DNA from: Bradyrhizobium sp.
GTDB taxonomy: Bacteria > Pseudomonadota > Alphaproteobacteria > Rhizobiales > Xanthobacteraceae
Length of the DNA stretch: 64,000 bases
NCBI GenBank assembly: GCA_030681365.1
Contig: JAUXWH010000158.1
Location: forward strand, 20,379 to 84,378
Direction: 5' to 3'
The notes under the pieces: model-generated
What the model saw: only the letters and a program-made list of their open reading frames with translations
Database searches by the model: none
Told to the model about the DNA's origin: nothing
Translations under genes and position numbers: made by a program
Shown here: positions 19,792 to 30,424 of the stretch, piece by piece
Layout: each line of letters begins with the position of its first letter
Position numbering within the stretch: position 1 is the first letter of the stretch

Positions 19792-20170
19792 GGGCGGGTG
19801 ACGGGTTTCGCGAGCTGACCCGGTCTTGCACATCAACTCGAGCGCCGCGACCGTCGCGCCACATGAAATCTTGGTAAGGCTGCCGCGCCTTCCGGGCGCA
19901 TCGAAACGTCAAAAACCCTTGAAGCAAGGGCGCAAGTAGGCTTTTTCCTCCGTTGCCGTCGGCAACGGCGCCGGGATAACGGGCCGAACAGGACTGTCCG
20001 CCCCGGCATCGCCCGGCTAGGATGGAATCGGGTGCCAAGAGATCAGGCTCCAAGGAAAGCATCACAGCGGTGACCGTGTCGCAGGCCGTCTCCATAAGCG
20101 TCATGAGCGGATCGGTCCGGGGGATCTCGCATCGCCGGATGCCGGGCGTTGCGCCCGGCGGAGGGCGGAC

Positions 20171-21649
20171 GTGAGACAACGCGCTGACGCGGCGGCCGGC
20201 CGGCTTGCGGCCATTCCGGGCGGAAATCGTGCAGTACGATGGCTGGCGGCGCTGTGCATGATCGTCAGTTCCACGGGCTGCATTCTGACCAAGGATCTGC
20301 CCGACCCGGCGCTGGACATCCCTGAAGGCTACAAGGCCGCGCGATTGACCCGCACCGACGCCCCGCCCACGCTGGACTGGTGGCGCGGCTTCCGCTCGCC
20401 GGAACTGACTTCGCTGATGGAGGAAGCCCAGACCGTCAATCTGGACATCGCCGCGGCTACCGCGCGCTTCATCCAGGCGGACGCCCAGGCGCGCGTGACG
20501 GGTGCTGCGCTGTTGCCGAGCCTCAGCGGCACGGGTCAACAGACCTATTCCCGCAGTTCCGGGTCCAGTTCCAGCGGCTTGACCAATGGCGGCCGTGAAG
20601 TCGTCAACTACCAGTCCTCGCTCAGCGCCAGCTACGAGCTCGATTTCTGGGGCAAGAACCGCGACGCCGCGCAGGCGGCGGAAGAGACTGCCATCGCCAC
20701 CCGCTTCGATCGCGACGTGGTGGCGCTGACCGCGCTGGTCAGCGTTGCCAACGCCTATTTTCAGGTGCTGGCGGCGCAGGACCGGATTCGAACCGCCGAA
20801 CGCAACATCGCCAGCGCGCAGCGCATTCTAGACGCCATCAAGCAGCGTTTGAGCGCCGGCACCGGAACCGACCTCGACGTCGCGCAGCAGGAAGCCGTGC
20901 TGGCCAATCAGCGCGCGGCGGTGCCGACCCTGCGCCAGACGCTGGCGCAAAACGTCAACGCCCTGGCCACGCTGGTGTCGCGGCCGCCGGAAAGCGTGCG
21001 CGTTAAAGGCGGCTCGCTCAACCGGATTTCGTCGCCGCGGGTGACGCCGGGCCTGCCGTCGGAATTGCTGACACAGCGGCCGGACATCAGGCGCCAGGAA
21101 GCGTACCTCGCCGCCGCCACCGCCAATGTCGGCAGCGCCCGCGCGCAGTTCTTTCCGTCGATTCAGCTGACCGGGTCGGGCGGCTATCAGAGTTCGTCGC
21201 TGGCATCGTTGTTCCAGCCGCAAGCCGCGTTCTTCAACGTGGTCGGCGGCCTGACCCAGCCGATCTTCGATGGTGGCAGAATTCTGGGCAATTTCGAATT
21301 CACCAAAGCGAGGCAGGACGAGCTGCTGCAGACCTACCGCAAGACGGTGGTCCAGTCGTTTGCCGATGTCGACAATGCGCTGGTGGCGATCCGCCAGACC
21401 ACCGAGAGGCTGCGGCTGCAGCGCGAGGTTCTGGCGGCCTCGCGGCGGGCGTTTCAACTGTCCGAGCAGCAGCTGCGCGCCGGCACGGCGGACATCGTAA
21501 CCGTGCTAAATACGCAACTGACGTTGTTTCAGGCGGAGGATTCGCTGTCGCAGGCCCAACTGGCGCGGCTGCTGGCGATCGTCAGCCTGTATCAGGCGCT
21601 GGGGGGCGGCTGGGAGCCAAGGATGGAAAGACCGGTCGATGCTCTTTAA
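20171..21649 (+). CDS. Efflux outer-membrane factor (NodT/OprM family)
   Basis: 492 aa; TLDWWRGFRSPELTSLMEEAQTVNLDIAAATARFIQADAQARVTGAALLPSLSG; lipobox-like SSTGC. Confidence 0.9.
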   Translation: MRQRADAAAGRLAAIPGGNRAVRWLAALCMIVSSTGCILTKDLPDPALDIPEGYKAARLTRTDAPPTLDWWRGFRSPELTSLMEEAQTVNLDIAAATARFIQADAQARVTGAALLPSLSGTGQQTYSRSSGSSSSGLTNGGREVVNYQSSLSASYELDFWGKNRDAAQAAEETAIATRFDRDVVALTALVSVANAYFQVLAAQDRIRTAERNIASAQRILDAIKQRLSAGTGTDLDVAQQEAVLANQRAAVPTLRQTLAQNVNALATLVSRPPESVRVKGGSLNRISSPRVTPGLPSELLTQRPDIRRQEAYLAAATANVGSARAQFFPSIQLTGSGGYQSSSLASLFQPQAAFFNVVGGLTQPIFDGGRILGNFEFTKARQDELLQTYRKTVVQSFADVDNALVAIRQTTERLRLQREVLAASRRAFQLSEQQLRAGTADIVTVLNTQLTLFQAEDSLSQAQLARLLAIVSLYQALGGGWEPRMERPVDAL

Positions 21650-23003
21650 GCCGGATGTGGACACTGCGAAAACCGCCGGCAAAGGCGTCGCGCGCAGCGC
21701 GGTCCGCCGCATGGTTTCGATCACGCTCACGCTCGTGATACTCGCCGGCCTCGGCTACATCGGCTGGACAGCGCTGCAGCAGAAACCGACCGCCGGACGC
21801 GGCGGCGGCATGCCGCGCGATCTGCCGGTGCCGGTGCTGGCGGCGACGCCGCGCGTCCAGGACGTGCCTGTTTATCTCGACGGCGTCGGCTCGGTCCGCG
21901 CGCTCAACAACGTGGTGGTGCGCGCCCAGGTCGACGGCAAGCTGATCTCGGTCAATTTCACCGAGGGGCAGGACGTCAAGAAGGGTGACGTGCTCGGCGA
22001 GATCGATCCCGTGATCTACAAGGCGCAGTACGACCAAGCGGTCGCCAAGAAGGCGCAGGACGAAGCGCAGCTCGCCAATATGCGGCTCGATCTCGCGCGC
22101 TACCAGCAACTCGCCGCCTCCAATGCCGGCTCCAAGCAGCAGGCCGACACCCAGCGCGCGGTGGTGGCGCAGCAGGAAGCGCTTGTAAACGCCGACCAGG
22201 CCGCGATCGACAATGCGCAGGCGATGCTCGGTTACACCAAAATCATCGCGCCCTTGTCGGGCCGCGCCGGGCTGCGGCAGGTCGACCAGGGCAACATCAT
22301 CCGCGCTTCCGACCCGACCGGTCTCGTCATCATCACCCATCTGCAGCCGATCGCCGTGCAGTTCAGCCTGCCGCAGCAGCAGATCGTGCGGGTCAACGCC
22401 GCCTCCGCCAGGGGCACGCTGGCCGTCGATGTGTTCGGCAATGACGGCGTCACGGTGGTCGACACCGGAACGCTGAAGGGCATCGACAACCAGGTCGATC
22501 CGACTACCGGGACGCTCAAGCTCAAGGCCGAATTTCCCAACGCCAACTTCCAGCTCTGGCCGGGCCAGTTCGTCAATATCCGGCTGAAGGTCGAAACCCT
22601 TGCCAACGCGCTGGTGGTACCGACCTCCGCGGTGCAGCGCGGCCCGCTCGGAACTTTCAGCTACGTGATCGGCGAGGGGGATGTGGTAACGGCCAAGCCG
22701 GTCGTGGTGACGCAGCAGAACGAAACCGATGCCGTGATATCAAGCGGACTGACGGCTTCCGATCGCGTCGTGACCACGGGTTTTGCCAATCTGTCGGATG
22801 GCGCCAAGGTCTTCATCGGCAAAGACGATCAGACGCCATCAGCCGATCTCGCCCCACGCAAGCGGACCCGGGCACCGGACGCGGCAGGCAAGGCCAGCGA
22901 GCGCCGCGGCAAGAAGGGCGAGGGTGATCAAAAGGGGCAGACCGGACCGGCACCGGCGGAGGGGAGCATCAAGTCAGGCAGCGGAGCGAAGTCGCCGCCA
23001 TGA
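21639..23003 (+). CDS. RND periplasmic adaptor (MFP)
   Basis: 454 aa; VYLDGVGSVRALNNVVVRAQVDGKLISVNFTEGQDVKKGDVLGEIDP. Confidence 0.92.
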   Translation: MLFKPDVDTAKTAGKGVARSAVRRMVSITLTLVILAGLGYIGWTALQQKPTAGRGGGMPRDLPVPVLAATPRVQDVPVYLDGVGSVRALNNVVVRAQVDGKLISVNFTEGQDVKKGDVLGEIDPVIYKAQYDQAVAKKAQDEAQLANMRLDLARYQQLAASNAGSKQQADTQRAVVAQQEALVNADQAAIDNAQAMLGYTKIIAPLSGRAGLRQVDQGNIIRASDPTGLVIITHLQPIAVQFSLPQQQIVRVNAASARGTLAVDVFGNDGVTVVDTGTLKGIDNQVDPTTGTLKLKAEFPNANFQLWPGQFVNIRLKVETLANALVVPTSAVQRGPLGTFSYVIGEGDVVTAKPVVVTQQNETDAVISSGLTASDRVVTTGFANLSDGAKVFIGKDDQTPSADLAPRKRTRAPDAAGKASERRGKKGEGDQKGQTGPAPAEGSIKSGSGAKSPP

Positions 23004-23070
23004 CCGAACCATTCGGCGCCTGCAGAATCCCGAACTGAACACATGACTTCGCAAGCGTGAACGCACAGCC

Positions 23071-26000
23071 ATGAGCGTCTCGGAACCCTTCATTCGCCGC
23101 CCGATCGCGACCTCGCTGCTGGGGGTCGCGCTGCTGATCGGCGGCGCGCTCGGCTACTGGGCATTGCCGGTATCGGCACTGCCGCAGGTCGACTTCCCGA
23201 CGGTGCAGGTGTCGACGCAATTGCCGGGCGCCAGCCCCGACGTGATCGCCTCGCTGATCACCGCACCGCTGGAGCGCCAGCTCGGCCAGATCCCGTCGCT
23301 GACGTCGATGCAGTCCACCAGTTCGTTCGGCGTCAGCCAGATTTCGCTGCAGTTCGATCTTAGCCGCGACATCGACGGCGCGACGCAGGACGTGCAGGCC
23401 GCGATCAATGCCGCGGCCGGAATCCTGCCGAAGAACCTGCCGTATCCGCCCGTCTACGCCAAGGTCAATCCGGCGGATGCGGCGGTCATGACGCTGGCGC
23501 TGACGTCGGAGACGATTTCGCTGCGCGCCATGAGCGATCTCGCCGACACCATTCTGGCGCAACGCCTGAGTCAGATTTCGGGAGTGGGGCGCGTCGCGGT
23601 GCTCGGTGGCCTGAAGCCCGCGGTGCGGGTACAGGCCGATCTGGCGCGGCTCGCCGCCTACGGCATTTCGATGGAGGATCTGCGCGCCGCGATCGCCGGC
23701 GCCAATGTCTCCGGCCCGAAGGGATCGCTGGACGGCGCACAGCAGGCCTACACCATCGCCGCCAACGACCAGATCGCGGCGGCGGAAGCCTACAAGCCGA
23801 TCATCATCGCCTATCGCAACGGCGCGCCGGTCACCATCGGCGACGTCGCCATCATCGTCGACGGGCTGGAAAACGACCGCACCGGCGGCTGGTACCAGGG
23901 CACGCCGGCGGTCATCATCGACATCCAGCGGCAGCCCGGCGCCAACGTCATCGAGGTGGTGCGCCAGATCCGCGAAGCCATTCCGAAGGTGCAGCGCGCC
24001 ATGCCGGCCGGCATCACCCTGACCGTGGTCAGCGACCGCACCGTCACCATCCGCGCCTCGGTGCATGACGTGCAGTTCACGCTGATCCTGAGCGTGGTGC
24101 TGGTGACGCTGGTGGTGCTTCTGTTCCTGCGCTCGCTGCGCGCCACTTTGATCGCCGGCGTGGCGCTGCCGCTGTCGCTGATCACCTCGTTCGGTATCAT
24201 GTATTTCGCGGGTTTCAGTCTCGACAATCTGTCGCTGATGGCGCTGACGATCGGCACCGGCTTCGTGGTCGACGACGCCATCGTGATGATCGAGAACATC
24301 GTCCGTCACATGGAGAACGGCGATTCCGCGATGGAAGCGTCGCTCAAGGGCGCCAGGGAAATCGGCTTCACGGTCATTTCGCTGACGGTATCGCTGATCG
24401 CCGTGTTCATTCCGATGTTGTTCATGTCGGGATTGATCGGGCGCATGTTCCGCGAGTTCGCGCTGACCCTGACGATCGCGGTGGTGACCTCGGCGGTGGT
24501 CTCGCTGACGCTGACGCCGATGATGTGCTCGCGGCTGTTGAAGCATGCTCGCGAGGAGTTCCAGGTTCCCGGCCTTGCCGCGGTCTCCCGGGGCATCGAC
24601 CGCATGGTCGAATTCTATCACCGCACGTTGCTGTGGGTGCTGCAGCGCCAGCGCGCCACCTTGCTGCTCACCTTTGTCACCATCGCCGCCACCCTGGTTC
24701 TCTACGTCATCGCGCCCAAGGGATTTTTGCCGCTGCAGGACACCGGATCGATCACCGCGGTGACCCAGGCCGGTCCCGACGTTTCGTTTGCGGAGATGCA
24801 GGCACGGCAGAGCAGGGCGGCGGCAGCGATCCAGGCCGATCCGGACGTGATCGGCGTCGTCTCGGTGATCGGCGCCGGTTCGGTCAACCCGACCACCAAT
24901 GTCGGCCGCCTGGTGATGACGCTGAAGCCGCGCGGCGAACGGCGTGACGACGTTTCCGCCGTCGTCGTGCGCCTCAAGGAACGGACGGCGTCGATCCCGG
25001 GGATGACGATCTATTTCCAGCCGGTGCAGGATGTACAGATCTCGACCCAGTCGAGCCGTTCGCAATACCAGTACACGCTGACCGGTACCGACGCGGCGCT
25101 GGTGAGCCTGTGGGCCAACCGACTGGTGGCCGAACTGCGCGGGGATCCCTTGTTCCGCGACGTCTCGTCGGAGGCTCAGGACGGCGGCCTGCGCGCCTCG
25201 CTCGATATCAACCGGCAGCGCGCCGGCCAGCTCGGTGTCAGCATCCAGGCGATCAACGACACCTTGAACGACGCCTTCGCGCAACGCCAGATTTCCACCA
25301 TCTACGGGCAGGCCAACCAGTACCGGGTGGTGCTGGAGGCGATGCCGGTCTACCAGCGCGATCCCTCGATCCTCTCCAAGCTCTATCTGCCGGGGGTGGC
25401 CGGCGCGCAGGTGCCGCTGTCGGCGGTGGCCACCCTGACCCGCACCACGGCGCCGCTGGCGATCTCGCATCACGCGCAGTTTCCCGCGGTCTCGCTCAGC
25501 TTCAACCTGGCGCCGGGCGAGGCGCTCGGCGACGCCGTCAAGGCCGTCAAATCGATCGAGCAGCGCATCGGCATGCCCGGCAGCATCGTCGGCGTTTACT
25601 CGGGCGACGCCGCCGAATTCTCGAAGTCGCTGGCCGGCCAGCCGTGGCTGATCCTGGCGGCGCTGGTCACCATCTACATCGTGCTCGGCGTGCTCTATGA
25701 GAGCTACATTCACCCGATCACCATTCTTTCGACGCTGCCGTCGGCCGGCGTCGGCGCCATCCTGGCGCTGATGCTGTTCGGACAGGACCTGTCGGTGATC
25801 GGTCTGATCGGCATCATCCTGTTGATGGGCATCGTCAAGAAGAACGCCATCATGATGATCGACTTCGCGCTGGAAGCGGAGCGGCGCCAGGGCATGTCGC
25901 CGGCGGATGCGATCGTGCAGGCCTGCCTGCTCCGGTTCCGCCCGATCATGATGACGACGCTGGCCGCCCTGTTCGGTGCATTGCCGCTGGCGGTGGAAAG

Positions 26001-26205
26001 CGGCACCGGCTCCGAGCTGCGCTTTCCCTTGGGCATTTCCATCATCGGCGGCCTGCTGCTGAGCCAGCTCTTGACGCTCTACACCACGCCGGTGATTTAT
26101 CTGGCGCTCGACCGGCTCAACCGCCGGATCGAAAAGGCGGTGCCGCCGCCGGCGCCGGGAGTGCCGTCACCGCCGGTCGCGGGAGCCACCGAGGGGATGC
26201 AGTAA
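23071..26205 (+). CDS. RND efflux permease (MdtB-like)
   Basis: 1044 aa; MSVSEPFIRRPIATSLLGVALLIGGALGYWALPVSALPQVDFPTVQVSTQLPGASPDVIA. Confidence 0.93.
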   Translation: MSVSEPFIRRPIATSLLGVALLIGGALGYWALPVSALPQVDFPTVQVSTQLPGASPDVIASLITAPLERQLGQIPSLTSMQSTSSFGVSQISLQFDLSRDIDGATQDVQAAINAAAGILPKNLPYPPVYAKVNPADAAVMTLALTSETISLRAMSDLADTILAQRLSQISGVGRVAVLGGLKPAVRVQADLARLAAYGISMEDLRAAIAGANVSGPKGSLDGAQQAYTIAANDQIAAAEAYKPIIIAYRNGAPVTIGDVAIIVDGLENDRTGGWYQGTPAVIIDIQRQPGANVIEVVRQIREAIPKVQRAMPAGITLTVVSDRTVTIRASVHDVQFTLILSVVLVTLVVLLFLRSLRATLIAGVALPLSLITSFGIMYFAGFSLDNLSLMALTIGTGFVVDDAIVMIENIVRHMENGDSAMEASLKGAREIGFTVISLTVSLIAVFIPMLFMSGLIGRMFREFALTLTIAVVTSAVVSLTLTPMMCSRLLKHAREEFQVPGLAAVSRGIDRMVEFYHRTLLWVLQRQRATLLLTFVTIAATLVLYVIAPKGFLPLQDTGSITAVTQAGPDVSFAEMQARQSRAAAAIQADPDVIGVVSVIGAGSVNPTTNVGRLVMTLKPRGERRDDVSAVVVRLKERTASIPGMTIYFQPVQDVQISTQSSRSQYQYTLTGTDAALVSLWANRLVAELRGDPLFRDVSSEAQDGGLRASLDINRQRAGQLGVSIQAINDTLNDAFAQRQISTIYGQANQYRVVLEAMPVYQRDPSILSKLYLPGVAGAQVPLSAVATLTRTTAPLAISHHAQFPAVSLSFNLAPGEALGDAVKAVKSIEQRIGMPGSIVGVYSGDAAEFSKSLAGQPWLILAALVTIYIVLGVLYESYIHPITILSTLPSAGVGAILALMLFGQDLSVIGLIGIILLMGIVKKNAIMMIDFALEAERRQGMSPADAIVQACLLRFRPIMMTTLAALFGALPLAVESGTGSELRFPLGISIIGGLLLSQLLTLYTTPVIYLALDRLNRRIEKAVPPPAPGVPSPPVAGATEGMQ

Positions 26206-29200
26206 TGGCATCGATCTCGGAGCCGTTCATTCGCCGGCCGGTCGGCACTACATTGCTGGCGATCGGGCTGTTTCTGGTCGGCATGGTGGCCTACGTGTTT
26301 TTGCCGGTGGCCGCGGTTCCCAATGTCGACTTCCCAATGATCCGGGTATCGGCGTCGCGTCCGGGCGCCGATCCCTCGATCATGGCGGCGACCGTGGCCG
26401 CTCCGCTGGAACGGCGGCTCGGCGAGATCGCCGGCATCACCCAGATCACGTCGACGAGTTCGCTGGGATCGACCAGCATCCAGCTGCAATTCGCCATCGG
26501 CCGCGACATCGACCGCGCCGCGCGCGACGTGCAGGCCGCCATCAACGCCTCGCTGGCGGATCTGCCGACCGATCTGCCGTCCCTGCCTCGGTTCCGCAAA
26601 GCCAATCCGGCGGCGGCGCCGGTGTTCGTGCTGGCGCTGACGTCGAAGACGATTGGCTCGAGCGCGATGTATGACGTGGCCGACACCGTGATCGCCCAGC
26701 GCATCTCGCAGGTGCCCGGGGTGGGCGAGGTGACCGTGAGCGGCGCCGACCAGCCCGCGGTCCGCATCGCGCTCAACCCGGTCGCGCTGTCCAATGCGGG
26801 AATTTCGACCGATGCGGTCCGGCTCGCGATCGTCGGCGCCAATCCGCTCGGCCCGGTCGGCATCTTCGATGGCGAGCGCCAGAGCGAGACCCTGTCGACC
26901 AACCGGCAGATGCGGACCGCGGTCGAATTCCGCGACATCCTGATCAAGAGTTCGAACGGCAATTATGTCCGGCTGTCCGACGTGGCCGAGGTCGAGGACT
27001 CCGTGCGCAACACCCGTTCGATCGCCTGGTTCAACAAGCAGCCGGCCGTGCTGATTCAGATTACAAAACAGGGCGACGCCAACGTCATCGACACCGTCGA
27101 CCGCGTGAAGGCGCTGATCCCTGAACTGAAGCAGTGGATCCCTGCCGGGGTCGAGATCTCGACCCTGGTCGATCGCACCGGAACCATCCGCGCCAGCGTG
27201 GAGGACATGGAATGGACGCTGCTGGCGACGGCCTTCCTGGTCATGTTGGTGGTATTCACCTTCCTGCGCCGGACCACGCCGACCATCGCCGCCGGCGTAG
27301 CAGTGCCGTTGGCGCTGGCCGGCACCTGCGCCGGGATGTGGCTGGCCGGTTTCTCCATCAACAATTTGACGCTGATGGCGCTGGCGATTTCGGTCGGCTT
27401 CGTGGTCGACGACGCCATCGTCATGATCGAGAACATGTACCGCAACCTTGAACGGGGCATGAAGCCGTATCAGGCTGCACTGGAAGGCGCCAAACAGATC
27501 GGCTTCACGGTGCTGTCGATCAGCCTGTCGCTGATCGCGGCCTTCACGCCGCTGGTGTTCATGGACGGGATTGTCGGCCGGCTGTTGCGGGAATTCTCGC
27601 TGACCCTGACCTTCGCCATCGTGGTTTCCACCGTGGTGTCGCTGACGGTCACGCCGATGATCTGCGCGCATTACATCAAGCAGGCGACGTCCCACAACGC
27701 CACCTGGTTCGACCGCGCCGTCGAAGGCACGCTGTCGCGGATCGTCGCCTTCTATACGCGGACGCTGCGCGTGGTGCTGGGATTTCCGATCCTGACCCTG
27801 ATCGTGTTTTTCGCCACCATCGCGCTGACGGTGGTGCTCTATATCAAAACGCCCAAGGGCTACTTCCCGGTCGACGATTCCGGCTTTGTGATCGGCGGGA
27901 CCCGGGCGTCGCCCGACACCTCGTTCCAGGCGATGCTGAAGCTGCAGCAGCAGCTCGCCGACATCGTCATGGCCGACCCGGCGGTGGCTGGAATCGGGTC
28001 GATGCTTGGCGGCGAGGGCGGCCCGGGAGGCGGGGGGTCCAATCGCGGCAGGATGTTCATAAGCCTCAAGCCACCCGCGGAGCGGGGCGGCATGTCGACC
28101 CAGCTCGTGATCGACCGGCTGCGCAAGGATCTCTATCGCGTCGCCGGCATCCGGCTGTTCATGTTTGCGGCGCAGGATATCCGCGCCGGCGGCCGGCAGA
28201 GTGATTCCGATTTCCAGTACACGCTGACCAGTCCCGATCTCGCGCTGCTGCAGAAATGGGCGCCGATCGTCGGCAAGCGCATGGAGAGCGTCGAGGGCAT
28301 CACCGACATTTCCAGCGACCGCGATCCCGGGGGCCTGCAATTGACCCTGGCGATCGACCGCAAGACCGCATCGAGCCTCGGCGTTCGCGTCCAGGACATC
28401 GACAACGCTCTCAACAATGCGTTCTCGCAGCGGCAGATCTCGATCATCTACACCCAGCGCAACCAGTACATGGTGGTGCTGGAGATCGACCCGAAATTCC
28501 AGGCCGATCCGTCCAACCTCGAGCAGATCTTCGTCGCCGGCGCCAACGGCGCGCAGGTGCCGCTCTCCGCCGTGGTGCGCACCAGCCGCGGATTGTCGCC
28601 GCTCGCGGTCTATCATTCGCAGTCGTTTCCCTCGACCACGGTGTCGTTCAACCTGCTTCCCGATGTGCCGCTGGAGGTCGCGACCACCAACATCCAGCGC
28701 GCGGTCGACGAATTGCATATTCCGGAGGGCATCCGGGGCAGCTTCGATGGCAATGCCGGCGATTTCAACAGGACCACCGGGCGGCAGCCGCTGCTGATCC
28801 TCGGCGCGCTGGTGGCGATGTATATCGTGCTGGGGGTGCTGTACGAGAGTCTGGCCCATCCCCTGACCATCATCTCGACGCTGCCTTCCGCCGGGTTGGG
28901 CGCGCTGCTGGCGCTGCAGGTCACCAATACGCCGCTGACCGTGATCGCCTTCGTCGGCATCATCCTGTTGATCGGCATCGTCAAAAAGAACGGCATCATG
29001 ATGGTGGATTTTGCCCTGGACGCCGAACGGAATCGCGGCCTGTCGTCCGCCGACGCTATTTTCGAGGCATGCAGGGCCCGGTTCCGCCCGATCCTGATGA
29101 CGACGCTGGCGGCCCTGTTCGCCGGGATTCCGCTGGTGATCGCCACCGGCCCCGGCACCGAGCTGCGCCGGCCGCTCGGCATCACCATCATCGGCGGGCT

Positions 29201-29315
29201 GCTCGTGTCGCAGGTCCTGACGCTCTACACGACGCCGGTGATCTATCTCCTGATCGACCGGCTGCGGCGGCGGTGGCGATCCCGGCCTCAAGCGGTCGCG
29301 TTACCCGCGGAATAG
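26205..29315 (+). CDS. RND efflux permease (MdtC-like)
   Basis: 1036 aa; MASISEPFIRRPVGTTLLAIGLFLVGMVAYVFLPVAAVPNVDFPMIRVSASRPGADPSIMA. Confidence 0.93.
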   Translation: MASISEPFIRRPVGTTLLAIGLFLVGMVAYVFLPVAAVPNVDFPMIRVSASRPGADPSIMAATVAAPLERRLGEIAGITQITSTSSLGSTSIQLQFAIGRDIDRAARDVQAAINASLADLPTDLPSLPRFRKANPAAAPVFVLALTSKTIGSSAMYDVADTVIAQRISQVPGVGEVTVSGADQPAVRIALNPVALSNAGISTDAVRLAIVGANPLGPVGIFDGERQSETLSTNRQMRTAVEFRDILIKSSNGNYVRLSDVAEVEDSVRNTRSIAWFNKQPAVLIQITKQGDANVIDTVDRVKALIPELKQWIPAGVEISTLVDRTGTIRASVEDMEWTLLATAFLVMLVVFTFLRRTTPTIAAGVAVPLALAGTCAGMWLAGFSINNLTLMALAISVGFVVDDAIVMIENMYRNLERGMKPYQAALEGAKQIGFTVLSISLSLIAAFTPLVFMDGIVGRLLREFSLTLTFAIVVSTVVSLTVTPMICAHYIKQATSHNATWFDRAVEGTLSRIVAFYTRTLRVVLGFPILTLIVFFATIALTVVLYIKTPKGYFPVDDSGFVIGGTRASPDTSFQAMLKLQQQLADIVMADPAVAGIGSMLGGEGGPGGGGSNRGRMFISLKPPAERGGMSTQLVIDRLRKDLYRVAGIRLFMFAAQDIRAGGRQSDSDFQYTLTSPDLALLQKWAPIVGKRMESVEGITDISSDRDPGGLQLTLAIDRKTASSLGVRVQDIDNALNNAFSQRQISIIYTQRNQYMVVLEIDPKFQADPSNLEQIFVAGANGAQVPLSAVVRTSRGLSPLAVYHSQSFPSTTVSFNLLPDVPLEVATTNIQRAVDELHIPEGIRGSFDGNAGDFNRTTGRQPLLILGALVAMYIVLGVLYESLAHPLTIISTLPSAGLGALLALQVTNTPLTVIAFVGIILLIGIVKKNGIMMVDFALDAERNRGLSSADAIFEACRARFRPILMTTLAALFAGIPLVIATGPGTELRRPLGITIIGGLLVSQVLTLYTTPVIYLLIDRLRRRWRSRPQAVALPAE

Positions 29316-29373
29316 GGCCTGAACCGGACTTTGCGTTGTTGAAGCGCAGGCCCGGCAAGCGTATAGCGGGCCC

Positions 29374-30105
29374 ATGTCAAAACATCCCGAGCCTGAAATG
29401 GCCGCCGCCGTGGAGGTGGTGCCGGACTGTCCGCAGTGCCAGAAGCCGATGCCGCTGTGCATCTGCGACAGCATCACGCCGATCGAAAACAAGATCTCGC
29501 TGTTGATCCTGCAGCATCCGCAGGAGCAGGACAGGGCGCTCGGAACGGCGCGGCTGACCGCGCTGCATTTTCCGAACGCGGTGCTCAAGATCGGGCTGTC
29601 GTGGCCGAGCCTGTCCAAGGCGCTGGGACGCCGGGTGCTCGATCCCTCGCGCTGGGCGGTGCTCTATCTCGGTTCCGCCAAGGTCGCGGACCTCGAGACC
29701 GACCGCGATATCGTCGCCATCGACCACAAGGGCCGGGCCGAGGAGACCCAACGCGGCCTCCTGAAAGACATCGAGGGCATCGTGCTGCTCGACGGCACCT
29801 GGAGCCAGGCCAAGGCGCTGTGGTGGCGCAACGCCTGGATGCTGAAATGCCAGCGCGTCATCCTTGGGCCCACGCAGCCGTCGCGCTATGGCAAGCTGCG
29901 CAAGGAGCCGCGCGGCGACGGCCTGTCGACCATCGAGGCGGCGGCGATGCTGTTGTCCGGGCTCGAAAAGCGGCCCGATATCGCCGAGACGCTGCACGCC
30001 AGTTTCGAGCGGATGCTGGCGAGATATCGAGAAGTGCAGAACACCATGCCGGCGATCGCGCCGAAGCCGAAAAAGAAGGATTATCGCCGGCGCAAGCGGG
30101 CTTGA
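29374..30105 (+). CDS. DTW domain protein (putative tRNA-uridine aminocarboxypropyltransferase)
   Basis: CPQCQKPMPLCICDSITPIENKISLLILQHPQE...LLDGTWSQAKALWWRN. Confidence 0.88.
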   Translation: MSKHPEPEMAAAVEVVPDCPQCQKPMPLCICDSITPIENKISLLILQHPQEQDRALGTARLTALHFPNAVLKIGLSWPSLSKALGRRVLDPSRWAVLYLGSAKVADLETDRDIVAIDHKGRAEETQRGLLKDIEGIVLLDGTWSQAKALWWRNAWMLKCQRVILGPTQPSRYGKLRKEPRGDGLSTIEAAAMLLSGLEKRPDIAETLHASFERMLARYREVQNTMPAIAPKPKKKDYRRRKRA

Positions 30106-30195
30106 ACAAGGCGGTTCGAGCGAAGCCGGCGCGTCATCCGGGACTGTCAGGCTCTTGGTTGCCTATCCCGGGCAGGCCGTATATGAGTTCGCCCC

Positions 30196-30238
30196 CAATG
30201 GGGCCACGTGGCGGAGTGGTTACGCAACGGTCTGCAAA
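30196..30238 (+). repeat. attL: 43-bp direct repeat containing the 5' half of tRNA-Cys
   Basis: caatggggccacgtggcggagtggttacgcaacggtctgcaaa, identical to 40991-41033. Confidence 0.95.
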
Positions 30239-30356
30239 GACTATTCCGGCCGTAGCGGGTAGGGGCGGCCAGTACCGAAACGTCCCATTTCATAGGCGTT
30301 TCTGAGCGAGCCGCGCCCATCCCGTCCCTTGCAGTATTGGCCTGTTTTATTGAGTT

Positions 30357-30376
30357 GGGTGCCATTTCGGGTGCCA
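30357..30376 (+). promoter_or_regulatory. Candidate integrase arm-type sites (left): GGGTGCCA x2
   Basis: GGGTGCCA at 30357 and 30369, same orientation as the pair at 40921/40932. Confidence 0.55.
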
Positions 30377-30424
30377 ACTCCTCATCCATGGTCGGGGCCG
30401 ACGGGTTCGCCTTTCGAAGCCGAA

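Noticed and set aside
22969-25713. 914-aa minus-strand ORF
   Set aside because: Shadow ORF opposite the first RND permease; His/Arg/Asp/Gln-rich composition typical of GC-rich antisense frames
26097-29291. 1064-aa minus-strand ORF
   Set aside because: Shadow ORF opposite the second RND permease; same low-complexity composition
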